64,000 bases of DNA from the NCBI GenBank assembly GCA_013399305.1, contig VXAI01000338.1, forward strand, positions 117,068 to 181,067, given 5' to 3'. Source of the DNA: Rostratula benghalensis (Eukaryota; Chordata; Aves; Charadriiformes; Rostratulidae). The notes beneath the pieces were generated by a model, which worked only from the letters and a program-made list of their open reading frames with translations, had not been told where the DNA came from and did no database searches. Position 1 is the stretch's first letter. Every line of letters starts with the position of its first letter. This document shows positions 25,256 to 37,452 of this stretch, in pieces. The position numbers were made by a program, and so were the translations under genes.

Positions 25256-27802
25256 AATACTTTTTGCAAGTTTCAGCTACAACAGAGCAACCAGTCATTG
25301 CCCTCTCCTCAGTTTCTACAGCTCTGGTGGACAACCTTATCTGTTAACTTGTAAAGTTTTTTTTTCATTTGGGAACAAATAGGCTGCCTAGAGCTTTGAC
25401 TAAAGGAGTCATTAGATAGGGTATTATTTAAAGAAGGGACAGAATTTTAGGAACTTGATCTGCCCGATTTCTAGGCTCAGAACTGATGGAAAAGCTCATG
25501 ACATGGATATAATAATAATTTTCCATTTCTACCATGACCTACCTTACAGAGTTTGGAAAAAGAAAATTAGAGGCACTATCTGTAAAAGCTAAATAACTTG
25601 ATAAAGAAGTTTTCCCTTCAAAGTATTCTCATTTGTGCAAATTTTGAGCAGTTCTTTAAGGCAGCTAGATGTAAGCTGCACTGTTTTTTTGTTTGTTTGT
25701 TTTTCTCCCCAGTTCAAAAAATTAGCATTTGATGTTACAAATGCTCCTAGGGTCTCCATCTCCGGGGTGACTGTAGTAATGACATTGGCTTTAGGAAAGG
25801 CGGAAATTTGCTTCTGCCTTCCTGGATGACTTTTTTGGTGGGTTTTTTTTTTTTTTTTTTGGGTGGTGGTGGTTGTTGCACGCTTGGTTGGGGGTTTTTT
25901 TTATTGTTATTAGGGGTGTTTACACAAAGAAGTCTGTGGCAAAGCTGTGAGGAGATATGATGCCTTTGGTGTTTTGGATTTGGGATGCATGGTGACAGAC
26001 ATATCAGTCTGAGAACAGGTTATGTCAGCTGTAAAGACACGTTTTATAGGATTATTAGCCAGAAATTAAAACTGTGCTGCAGGAAACTAATGATGCTATA
26101 GGAATTCTGTAGTTTTTTTGGGGGGCCTTGTGGGAGTTTTGGTTGCCTCTCCATCCATGTTCAAGTGATGAGGCAAGTGAACAGGTTCTTGCAAAGCCTG
26201 ATGATACTGTTTCTACTTGACTTGCCACCCTTGTTTCTCCCACAGTAACACAGAAGAATTGATTTGTTGGCAGGGAGAGCTTTTATACCTGACTAATTCC
26301 CTTACCACTGGAATTTTGTATTTTACTGGTTGAAGGGGAGTGCAAACATTTGGCAAACTCAGCTGAGGAATTTGCTCATGACTGTGCTTCGCACTGGCCA
26401 TCTCCTACCCAGAACTGTAAGGACAATAACCCTTGGCCTGATAGAAAGGGAACTAATTTGTTTAAAATGCCTTTTGGCATTTTTAAACATGTTGTCTGCT
26501 CTTATGAAGCTGGGGATAGTAGAGATAGGGCCATGCTGTGTCTCTGAGACACACACAATCTTGCTGAAAGCTCCAAACAGAGATTATCTTCTGAATTAAA
26601 TTACCTTAGGTGACAGAGTATAACTTCTGGTTTTGTCAGAGTAGTTACCACAGTGACAGGATATCCCAGTTTTGTCAAAAACTGTAAACACCAAAACAAT
26701 CTTAGCACATCCACTCTTACTTTGGCCTTCTGACTCACAGGATTAGTGGATTAACGTACTCTTTCTAGGTATCAGTACGGAGTCTAGTGAAGCATGATAG
26801 ATCTTGCAGAAGGAGAGTTTTCAAAAGATACTTTCAGCCTCAAGTCTCTAGACATTTGAATGATCTGGATGAGCTTCAGTTACACATCTGAACATGCTGT
26901 ACAATTCATACTGCCATCCTCGCTTATCCCGGGGTTGGGAAACTGTAGGGATGCCTCAAAATCTCTCTACACTTTTGCTCCTTCCTGGGTGCTTTATTGT
27001 GCAATGCAGATGTAATCCTGACCTAGCTAAATACTCATACAAACATACAAGAATTTTGGGTATTAGAAAACTTTTTTTAAACAAAACAAAGTGCTTCTTG
27101 GTTCATTTAAAAATAATCATGGTGCTTGATTTACATATACTTTGGAACATCCTCAAAATAACTGTTCCAAATCTATAATTTCAGCTACTGCATCTGGCAC
27201 AGTCAGATTTAATTGGGTTAAAAAATGTAATCCTAGAAGTATAAATTCTAAATCTTTGCACATTCCTGGGATTCCAAAAACATGCATACTTTTATAACTT
27301 AGCTTTTGCAAGATCAAGCCCTGAGTGCCTTCCTTGCCCACAGCTCAAAAACAGTTGAATGCCCTTACCGTATCAGCAGAACAGAGAACTGAAAGAATTC
27401 AGAGGAACCCTGAAGAACCATTACAAATTAATTCATTCATTTGCTTCACCTCTGGAAATAATTATTTTTCACTTAGACTCCCTCGTCCTACAGCCACTAT
27501 TTCAAAACTATCCTTACCAAGATTGAAACAGGAGTGTTGAAGAGTCGACTGTGTTCTACAAACCCCCATGACCACTATATTTCCCAGTGTCCTTTCAGGT
27601 TTGCCAACCTTCAAGGTACCCAACACTAACATGGCTAGAGAAGGGAGGCTGAAGGACATGTGAAGCCTCAAGACTTCAGTCAGATGAAGTTGCATTTATA
27701 AATTCTTCCTCTAAGCTAAAGTTTAAGTCTGCTGCATGTACCAATTTATAGAGCATTTATTAATGGTGTGTATATATATGAATTGGAAAGTTGGTGAAAT
27801 AT
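25256..27802. other. Unique sequence with T-rich simple repeats
   Basis: No genes recognised. A T/G-rich tract at 25,830-25,915 contains an 18-base T run. Open frames up to 94 codons (26,894-27,178) have no domain. Confidence 0.5.
25843..25860. repeat. Poly(T) tract within a T/G-rich region
   Basis: About 18 T residues, preceded by GGTGGG and followed by a GGTGGTGGT run. The whole of 25,830-25,915 is low in complexity and almost free of C and A. Confidence 0.85.
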
Positions 27803-28172
27803 GTCCAGAAGAACTGGCTATGGGGACACCTTTTAGTGGCATTCCAATACCTAAAAGAGGCCTACAGGATAGATGGGGAGGAACTCTTTAGCAGGGAGAA
27901 AGAGTGATAGGATGTGAGGTAATTGTTTTAAACTGAAAAAGGTGAGATTTAGATTAGATATTGGGAAAAAAAATCTTTAGTGTGAGGGTGGTGAGACACT
28001 GGAGGTTGCTCAGAGAAACTGTGGATGCCTTATTCCTGGAGCTGTTCCAGATGAGGCTGGATGGGGCTTTGAACAACCTGGTCTAGTGAGAGGTATCTCT
28101 GCCCAGTGCAGGGGCCTGGAACTCAATGATCTTCAAAGTCCCTTCCAACCCAAACCATTTTAGGATTCTAAG
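27803..28172 (+). mobile_element. CR1 LINE 3' end, plus strand
   Basis: This copy begins in the extreme C-terminal coding region (the GAGACCTTAT-like block, here degraded) and runs through the 3' UTR to a worn tail at 28,155-28,172 (CCATTTTAGGATTCTAAG). Several small deletions are visible relative to the sister copy at 37.0 kb. No coding capacity. Confidence 0.94.
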
Positions 28173-28252
28173 AACTGAAGTCACAGCCTCTGGAGAACTG
28201 GCACAATGCTGACACTGGTAAATAAATACTGATAGAGCCGAACAAAGCAGTT

Positions 28253-28450
28253 TCACTGGAAATGGGGTGGTCAGACACTGGAACAGGATTCTTAGAGAGG
28301 TGATTGATGTCCCAAGCTTGACAGTGTTTAAGAAGAGTTTGGATGATACCCTTAACAATACGCTTTAATTTCTGGTCAACCCTGAAGCAGTCAGGCAGTT
28401 GGACCAGATGATCATTGTATGTCTCTTCCAACTGAAATACATTATTCTTA
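28253..28450 (+). mobile_element. CR1 LINE 3' end of an older subfamily, plus strand
   Basis: About 200 bases match a different CR1 3' UTR type. It contains the block around TCAGACACTGGAACAGG, then a region ending in GGCAGTTGGACCAGATGATC and CTCTTCCAACTGAAATA, and terminates in an ATTCT-type tail rather than the ATTCTATG octamer. It lies about 80 bases after another CR1 tail in the same orientation, so the pair is tandem but of different subfamilies. Confidence 0.88.
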
Positions 28451-29789
28451 GTCTTTTGCAACAGTCTTCAGCTTGATGTAGAAACATGCTGCTTCCATAC
28501 GACTTCCACATTTCTGTCTGACCCTATTTAGCTGCCAGTATGACTTTTTGTTATTATCTTTAATCCTGCTATCCTGAAATTGTTGCCAGACCCCACGACC
28601 TTTGCTGTCTTCAAAGTCACTGATGCTATCACCTTTGTGTAGATTATTTCCCGTAGTGGTTTGTAAAGCTGCTCCCAGTCCAAATCTTACCTGAAGTGCC
28701 ATCATCAGATTTACAAGAAACCAAACAGCCTAAAAGTGATGGAGCGGGGTCTCTGCTAGAACAAATGAACTCCTTGCTCTCTCAGATGAACAACGGCTCC
28801 TCTTGTTTTTATGTGGTACATGTCAGCATCTTGAAAGATCAGTGTCATGATAATGATTAATTCTGATAAGGATAACACAGAAATTACTCAGGTCACTATT
28901 ATATCTTTAATAGTCTGAGGGAAGTGATCTTCCCTGTTACTGATAGAAGAAACAGAAAATTATTGATTAAAGCTGAATTTGATAAATAATGAACTTTTCA
29001 TTAGACCTTTCTTATAAAGTATCATGAAATAACAGAACTTCCTGTTTAGTTCAGTAAGATTTAGGATATTTGTTTAAAGAAATTCAGGTGGACCAGATTT
29101 CAAGGCCATTTAAACTGATATGTATTTTTAAAAGTGCAAGAATTGAGAGTTAAATTGCTAAAAGCCGATGGGAATTACAAAATTACTTAAATCTTAGAAT
29201 GTCAAAAGGAAACTGAAAGATGGTCCTAAACATTGTATAATGTTGATGATAATGGTCCAGCTTCTGACACCAGGTCTTCACCCTTCATATTTTAGGCCTT
29301 TTCACTTCTTTTTTTCTCAGCTAAGATTGCTGAATGGTAGGGTAATGTCAGTCCTGAAGGTGCTGGATTACATTCTTTAAATGTCTCAAAAGACATCGCT
29401 TTTCACTAACTCAAAGACAAAAAAATGAGTTTTTGTATATGAATTCAATATTTTGTATGAAAATGTAGGCGCTTTCTCTATTTTAACCACAATATAAATC
29501 AGCACAAAAAACAATGTAGGTTTTGGCATCTGTGTCATGTTAGTTTTGAATGATAAATACATACCAGATTTGGGAATTACAAAAGCTGCTTGTGTGGTAT
29601 GTTACAGTTTTTCCAGAGTATCTACAAGTATTTGAGCTTTCCATGTCCTAAATTCTCTGTTGTGCTCCTTGGCAGACCCCATTGGGATTTCCCATTAAGC
29701 ACATGGAATCTTCCCTTGGGATTCAACTGCCCTGGAGCTTACCACAAAATGATAAAAATGTATGGCTACAGGGAAAAAAGAGACATCAT
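28451..29789. other. Unique sequence between CR1 copies
   Basis: About 1.3 kb without a recognisable gene or repeat. A GC-richer open frame at 28,448-28,705 (minus, 85 codons) shows no domain. Confidence 0.5.
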
Positions 29790-29990
29790 CTCGTCTTAAA
29801 GAGGATAGATTTAGATTAGATATCAGAAAGAAATTCTTCAGTGTGAGGGTGGTGAGACACTGGAAGGTGTTGCCCAGAGCCACTGTGCAACCTGGTCCAG
29901 TTAGAGGTGTCCCTGCCCTGGGCAGGGGGGCTGGAAATCGATAATCTTCAAAGTCCCTTTCAAGCCAAACCATTCTATGATTCTATGATC
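29790..29990 (+). mobile_element. CR1 LINE 3' end, plus strand, internally deleted
   Basis: It starts at the 3' UTR block TTTAGATTAGATAT and ends in two tail octamers (ATTCTATGATTCTATGAT) at 29,971-29,989. Compared with the copy at 37.0 kb it lacks most of the middle of the UTR after about 29,885, including the segment encoding the CCATCCCTGGA block. Only the last 200 bases of CR1 are represented. Confidence 0.93.
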
Positions 29991-31044
29991 CAGAACTGTT
30001 CTGAGGTGGAATAAGATATCCTTGCAGGTACTTGACAGACATTTTTCTGAACTATTCTCCCAGTAATCCAAGAGACACCAAAACATAGAGAAATAGCCCA
30101 CTCCAGTGTTTCAACAGCTTTTGGTTAGAACATTTTCCTTAATATCCAACCAAAAAGTTTTCTGTAGTCACAGTAAAATTTGTTCTTGTTCTTTCTTCTG
30201 TTTGCCTAAAAAAATTTTTTCATGATGGTAACTTCTATGTATCAGAGGGCTATTTGTCCTTCTCATCCTTGTTTCATGTCCTTCTTGTTCTTCTTTCTTC
30301 TAAACAAAATAAAGTCAAGCTTCTCTGTAATTCCCCCCTTTCCACCTCTCCCTCCCACACCCTCTACCCCCCATTCCCCATCCCATTCTATTCTCCTCTG
30401 GATTCTCCCAGGTAATCTACAGCTTTCAAAAAATACACTGTTTAAAATTAGATGCATAATACCATCTCAGGTCTCCCAATCCACTTAAAGAAGGTGGCTT
30501 AACTATCATTCACCTTTCTGTCGTGTAGAATGTACTGCTTCTTGTATTTAGTTCAGTTTATCACACATTTCCTTGGATGTGTTTGTCCCTGTCCTTGGTT
30601 TAGACTTATTCTAGTTTAATGCTGGGTGAAATTGTAAAACTGATCTTACTGATCAATTACATTTAAGAACTTCTCTTGTGTAGAAATATTTCCTAAAGAG
30701 CAAATGAATCACACTAGTGATGTGGTCTGGCTAGGCAATTTCTAATACAGGTAGGAAATTATATACAAAAGCAAGTGAAAAAGTTCTCTGTTTATTTTTT
30801 AACACTTCTCACATTGTTTCTCTCAATTACTTCAGTGGGATCTGTTTTTTCTTCGGATTAAATTCAGGTATCTTTGGAAGACTGCCATGACATTTTCAAC
30901 AGTCCTTACAGGTGTAAAAACGGGGTCCATAGTTCATAAGGAACTGAACACATTGTTAAGGATTTTTAGCATAGTTCAATTAGAGGATACAACAGTTCAC
31001 TTAATCCAGTATCTTTCTTCCAGCACTGTCTGTGAGCAAAATCT
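29991..31044. other. Unique sequence with a C/T-rich tract
   Basis: A pyrimidine-rich tract (30,320-30,410) made mostly of C and T is the only compositional feature. No gene or interspersed repeat is recognised. Confidence 0.5.
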
Positions 31045-31376
31045 TGAGAAGAATCTACAAGAATGAGTGTCAGGAGGATGGAGCCAGGCTCTTCTCAGTG
31101 ACGGCCTGTGATAGGACAAGGGGCAATGGGTACAAGTTGGAACACAGGAGGTTCCATTTAAATATGAGGAAAAACTTCTTCACGGTGAAGGTGACGGAGC
31201 ACTGCAAGGGGCTGCCCAGAGAGGTGGTGGAGTCTCTTTCTCTGGAGATATACAAAACCTGTCTGGATGTGTTCCTGTGTGACCTGATCTAGGTGTTCCT
31301 GCTCTGGCAGGGGGATTGGACCAGATGATCTTTCAAGGTCCCTTCCAATCTCCGATAGTCTGTGATTCTGTGATTC
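31045..31376 (+). mobile_element. CR1 LINE 3' end, plus strand
   Basis: This runs from the C-terminal coding block (GAGTGTCAGGAGGATGG) through the 3' UTR to the tail TGTGATTCTGTGATTCA. An 86-codon frame (31,032-31,292) is the remnant of the CR1 ORF2 C-terminus and matches the corresponding region of the minus-strand copy at 20.8-21.2 kb block for block, including the Arg-Lys-Asn/Ser-Phe-Phe segment. It is the same subfamily as that copy and similarly well preserved. Confidence 0.95.
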
Positions 31377-33754
31377 ACACAAAAATCATATCCAGTTGTG
31401 ATCTTTTTTGTCTCTTTCTATTTTGGCTCTTTCTGGTTTCATTCAGAGGTATACAGGTTACTTAAGAGTAACTTGATGTCATTGATGTCACAGGCACAGT
31501 ACAGTGTGAAGGGAGGGGCTGAATATATTCCTAGTCCAACCCTGATACTCAGAGCTACTAAAAGCTTTTGTGAGCATATTTCTGATGAATTCTCAGTCTA
31601 AAGAGAAAAAGTGAAACATCCCACAAGCCCCAGTAATACAACTCACAATTCTTGCAAGGTCCCACAATTTCTACTGAAAAATAACCCAAACAATCATTTA
31701 ATTGTGTCATTACAGTCTGAAAAGTTTTATTCAGAATTTTTACGTTTAAAGCTTTGTTTTTCTCCTATTTTTCTTGTCTGCGCCCTATGATATTACCTCT
31801 CTCCTTTACAGGATGCAAAGCTAAAACCCAGATGCTCAGAGTCCAAAGATACCAAAAAGTTGGTTTGGCTCAGGTAGAGGTGACCACATAAAAGCTTTAA
31901 GTTTTTCCTTTTTTCATGTGGCTCTTTTTGTAGGTTGGACAACAAAAATAGTAGGATGAGGCTAAGTAGCACATCCAAATTTAATGTAGTTCTTTAAAAA
32001 AAAAAAAGTTATGAAAAAATCTGAGTACAAAGAAACATTCAGCTAAGCAAATTTTATGATCTTCTAAGTATAAATAGGAATATAGAGACTCAGAAGAGAA
32101 CGGACAATCAATAAAGTAGCCAGTTGTTGTTGCCAGCTTTACAGATATAGTTTCAGGAACAGCTTCAGCCTAAATCATTAATTAAACTTTAGGGAGAGAT
32201 TAAACTTTATTGATAGCCAATATTAATTGGCCAGCATTTTAATTTTAGTACACATGACTGCGCTTCAAATGTCATAATTCGTAGCCAGTAATTCTGTGAA
32301 TCTAGAGCTGATAACTGGGAGAATCTGTGGTCTGAGCAGGCATACTTATTCTCACCAACATCATCTAACATCTAACATCTCAAGAGCAATCTCCCAGCCT
32401 GTCACAACATGGAATTCTGTGGCTTTCTAACAATGTGTGGTATATATATAATCTCCCATGGTTTTCTCTGCCTTGAACTTTTCCAGTCTCCCTTTGGGTC
32501 CGTGTAAATTTTTTGCATCTACAACATGCTGTGGTAGATGTTCTGTAACCTGTCATGTTCTAGTTCCTTTTGGCTGGTCTGTTTGCTGTTTGTCTCTTTA
32601 ATAATTTCTAAAAATAAGTTGTTTTCTGTGGTAAATATAGCTACTGTAGTTCTTCACCTCACCCAGAGGCTTTTCAAAGTTGCTGGTGAGTATCTTCCCA
32701 ACATTTCAAGATCTGCATAACAAACAGTTTAAAATATGGTAAAGTGTTTCTATGCATCACAACTGACTTTAGACAGAGTTGGTCTTGTAATCTAAATCAG
32801 TTGCTCAAGCTTTGTCTACTTTCATTGGAGAATAACAAAAGCTTCTGGGAGGTGATTCATCCCATTTATTTTAGGCACCCATTTTCAGCTGGAGCGAGTT
32901 GCCTTTTGGAGGTCCTTGTCTCTCCATGTAGGAGGAGTATGGATAGCCAGCTTAGACGAGCTGCTCCACTTTTACAACTAAAAATAGCTGCCATGAGCCC
33001 CAGTCTAAATGCCCATAAACAGTATTTACTTTGAACTCTTGAAATTTGGAAAGACATTGTAATCTGAAAGCAAAGGAAGAATAACCTAATGAAGTAACAA
33101 TGCATAAACATACTAGCACACTCTTCCAAGGGGCTTCCAAGGCAACCTGGCAGCAGAAGCATAGACCTAGAATACAGAAAGAGTCTTTCTGGGGTCTGGA
33201 TTCAGATCAGAGCCAAGTAGTCCTCCAGAAGGTCGTTTGGTATTCTGCTAAGAGAAGAGAATCGTCAAAATAGCCAGAAAGCTGTGCAACTGAAACATAA
33301 AACTTTGTGTTCCTACAATGCAGCTTGTGTCTGTTATCCATAACACAGAGGTCTGAAAAGCATTGCTTACTATAGTTTTCACTGTGTAGACTGTATGACT
33401 TGAGCAAATTCTAAACGTTCACTGGTTTAATGAATTCTACCAATACAGAGTAGATGCTCTGAAGGTTTAGCAACACAGACCTGTTTGTTCTGGTCCCATA
33501 CAAATCAATCCTTGGCTAGGGAATAGTCTAAATTTTGATTTTGATGCACTTATTTTTGGGTTTTTTTGACCCAACGCCGTTAACGTGAGTTTACCAGAGG
33601 GACTAACAGGGATTTAACTGTCCCACTAGCAGTGACCCACACGTGCTCACTTTTCACACACAAAGTGATTGTGCAGCTGCATTGCTGTGGCTTCCCTTAT
33701 TTGGACTGGTCTGTTTCCATCCACAAATCGCATATGTTTTTTTATGTGTATTCT
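31377..33754. other. Unique sequence without recognised features
   Basis: No CR1, LTR or RNA gene is visible. Overlapping open frames of up to 98 codons at 32,744-33,162 on both strands have no recognisable domain. Confidence 0.5.
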
Positions 33755-33830
33755 CAGAGGTTCCCATGCTGTGGTTCATGAATGAACCACTGGTGGTCCA
33801 TTTGCTTGTGGTGTATGTAGAACAACTTTG
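33755..33830 (+). mobile_element. Probable hAT (Charlie-like) DNA transposon end
   Basis: The sequence begins CAGAGGTTCCCATGCTGTGG and continues with an ACCACTGGTGGTCCA block followed by a TTGTGGTG block. This is typical of the terminal region of hAT-Charlie elements in vertebrates, which start with CAG and carry a GGTCC/GGACC-rich subterminal segment. I find no matching inverted terminal repeat downstream, so only one end is seen. Bases 33,747-33,754 would be one copy of an 8-bp target duplication. The assignment rests on memory of the family pattern and is tentative. Confidence 0.5.
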
Positions 33831-36800
33831 GCTCTCCCTGTTCCCAACTGCTAATATTGGTATTTGTCTGCTTACAGAAAAAGCCAGAAAGCCTGTAGAA
33901 GCAGCTGGAATATAAGGAGCACAGACAATTTGTACTTTTCATCCAGGGATTGCTGTTGTACTCACTAACAAGGCAAGGCTCACTAACAGCTGCTGCTAGG
34001 AAGGTGACGGCACCTCACAGCAAACTCTTGTAAATCATATAAGTATGCAGCCCCTGTTATTCATCCCTGCTCACCAGTCACTAATGCTTTTTAAGGCTAT
34101 TGCTTTCCTGTTGTGTTTTTAGTCTACATATCAAAAGTTAGTCAGATCTGTTTTCTGTTTCTAACTAACTTTGATAATGTCTTGTCATCTCTTTTTCCAG
34201 TTGATGTTTTAATCTGAATTCAGCTGATAATTAATATCCTTGCAATGAACAAAAGCTAAGTCAGGAGTCTGTTGCTTCACTTCCACTAACTCAGATGGGC
34301 TTGGTTGAGTGAAGGGTTGGTTGAATATTTTCTTAGCACTGTGTATAAAGTAATATATCCATGAATATGTGGGCAGAGAACACCCAGTTTGAAATTTTTG
34401 GGCAAAACCTTTTTCTTTTTAAACACCATGCTTTTCAACAATCCAGACATGATCGATGTTTCAAAGTGATGAATCATAGTGCAAAATGTGAGCCATATAA
34501 GACCTCATTACTCAAAGAACAGTGGAAAACCAATTAGAAAAAAAAATTCTAAAAAGACCTGGCTGGTGTATGCCCCTCAAGATTTTAGCATAAATGTTGT
34601 GACATGTTTTGCTTGTGTGTGCGTATGTGTGTGTTTAATCTTCATCCAACAAGTGTTTTGATGCTATTAGGAATAAAAGGAAGAACACTGTTTAGTCACT
34701 AAACCACATGTCCTCTCTACAAAAACAAGAAGTCTTATGACTTGACATTTGAAAATTTACCTAGCCACGTTAATATCTAAATCACTGTTGGATCTCTCTT
34801 CCTTTTCCCAACCAGCTCTCCTTCAAACCCACAGAAAATTTCCTATTCACTTTGGTGGGCATTGGATCAAGCCATTTGGTGATTCCTGTTGTATGATAGT
34901 AATGGTGGTGAGGCACTGTTGATGTTGGGTCCAAGTGAATTCCCTAATTTATAGTGGTTTAAACACAGTGGTAAAATTTTTTATATGACAGGAAAGTGAC
35001 CCTGAAGGTAAAAACTTGGTATGAGTTTTTAGAAACACAAGGAGAATTCTGAAATATTCCTCATGACCTCCACACCTCTTTCTGTTATGATATATTATAG
35101 CAGGATGCTGAAATGGGGTTCACAGAGTGTCACTGATAGCTAAATTTAAATGGGACAGATGTATTTCTAGTGGCTGTAGCTACCAGAGGAGTCAGGCGAA
35201 GGTATTATGAGCGCCCCATGAACATAATTTCAGCCATAATTTAGTTTTATGTGCCAACATGGCTTATTTGTAGGCAAGAATATAATTGAGCCGATGACAC
35301 ATATATTTCCAAATTCCACTCTTCAGCTTTTACCTCTTTCTTAAAAATAATGGCAAGACAGACATTCTGAATAGAGCAGAAATCTTCAAAACAGAACTCA
35401 GAAAAACTAGGCTTTATTTCAAAGTTAATATCCTGGCGAGACTTAAGGGAAGGCTTGAAAGGGTTTGTGCATCCAGCTCAGCCAATTCATGCTTCCAGAT
35501 GGAAATTCTGTGAGACATTTTTTTGGTTTTGTTTGATGACCTCGGACAGTTCAGAAATAGACAGTTTGTCCATGTTTCGCACTGAGTTCTGGTTTCATTC
35601 AAGCAAGAGGTTGTCAAGGGCAACAGAGCTCTGTAAAAAGTAGCCAGGAGATAACTGCAAACTTGGAACCAGCAATTCACCCACCTTTATTGGAAAAGTT
35701 CACATACAGAGCTTGGAAAAAGCCAAATCAAAACTGTAGTGAAGAATAAACAGTCATGACTCCATTTATTGCACACCTCTCTACTGTAGTCGTGGCCACT
35801 GCAGCTGAGCATTATTAAGTACAAACCAGCTGAATACTTCTCTGTCAGCCCAGTATTGGGAATTTAAGTGTTTGCTCTGAGATATTCATAAGCTTATGCA
35901 GAGCATTTGCCCAGGAAGATCACAAAATTTCCAATACAAATCTCAATATATATTCCATGGGCAGGACTGGATAATACAACTCAAATTCTTGTTAGAAAAG
36001 AGCATGTGAATGGCTAGCACACCATGAATTCTTTGACCACAAAAGGGCTCCAGCATATAAAAGGTTTAAGTGAAGTAATGAACTCTTATATATGGACATG
36101 AAAAGGAAATGCAGTATAGAAAATGGATGCAGTATAGGAAAATAAGATCATGTGTAAAGTAACTCTGACCACTGCTCAAAATGAAGAGTTCTTAGCTAAG
36201 ATAAGAGAGTGTTTCAGTTTCCTAAGGCTTATTGCACTGACTGCTGCAAGGGGCTTTGGTCTTTTTCACAAAGTGTATTCTTTCATGTGAGTAAACTCTG
36301 CCTTCCTATCACATACTTTCATCATGGTGTCTCTCTTTCTTTATTTTTTCATTTTTTAAAAATTTCAATAAATCAGTAAATACCTTTCCTCCTGAAAGGA
36401 CTGGGATAACCAGGACCCCAGTTTATCTGCTTACTTAGCCTCAATTACTCTCACCTGTATGCAACAGTAAACTTCAGGGCTAATGCCAGCTCTTCCTAAT
36501 GTCTCTCTCTCTGAATAAACAGGCTTTTCTGGTAATGTCCCACCTCTCCTTTCTTCCTCGGAAAGAATCTCCCTCAGTTTTTGCCCTTCACCTTTTCTTG
36601 CATGGAGACCCTGTGATTAGGTTTGTACTGCCATTGCCAGTCCTGGCAATTGGGTTGCAAGGTGTGGGTGATCCTGTATTTCCCCCAGAAGATATGATTA
36701 TTGTACTGGCCAGATAGCCTCCGTGTACTTGCTATATGATTTCCAGTGACGCAGAGAAAAAGACACAGAACACGACTGCATGGCATGGCAGCAGAATGAT

Positions 36801-36999
36801 AGGGAAAAAAACCCTGCATTTGGGGCTTTTTCCCATCAAGGAAAGGAAAATGTCCTTAGGAAATACGTTTCACACTGTCTTCAAAAACAGCCAGTTCAGT
36901 TGTTTTTCAACCAGCTGAACCAGACATTAAAGGAGCTTTGCACTGAGAGAGGAAAGAATATATAGACCTAAAGCAATTGATTTACCTGTGATAGTGGAA
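33831..36999. other. Unique sequence without recognised features
   Basis: Open frames are all below 90 codons (35,414-35,680, minus, is the longest) and carry no domain. Short GT runs occur near 34,614-34,636. No interspersed repeat is recognised. Confidence 0.5.
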
Positions 37000-37452
37000 G
37001 ACCATGAAAATGATCAGAGAGCTGGAACACTTCTCCTATGAAGACAGGCTGAGAGACTTGCAGTTGTTCAGCATGGAAAAGAGAAGGCTCTGGGGCGACC
37101 TTATAACAGCATTTTGATACCTAAAGGCGGCTACAGGAAAGATGGGGAGGGACTCTATCAGGGACTAGAGTGATAAGATAAGGGGTAACAGTTTTAAACT
37201 GAAAGAGGGAAGATTTAGTTTAGATACTAGAAAGTAATTCTTTGCTGTGAGAGCGGTGAGACACTGGAAGAGGTTGCCCAGGGAAGCAGTGGATGTCCCC
37301 ATCCCTGGAGGTGTTCAAGGCCAGGCTGGATGAGGCTTTGAGCAACCTCTCCACCAACCTGAGTGGGAAGTGCCCCTGCCCACGTCAGGAGAGATGGACT
37401 AGATGATCTTTAAGGTCCCTTCCAGCTCTAACCATTTCATGATTCTATGATG
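37000..37452 (+). mobile_element. CR1 LINE 3' end, plus strand
   Basis: About 450 bases from the C-terminal coding block (AAAATGATCAGAGAGCTGGA) through the 3' UTR, with the CCATCCCTGGAGGTGTTC block intact, to the tail CATGATTCTATGAT. This is the most complete 3' UTR among the copies of its type here and is a useful reference for the degraded sisters at 27.8 and 29.8 kb. No open frame of note remains. Confidence 0.95.
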
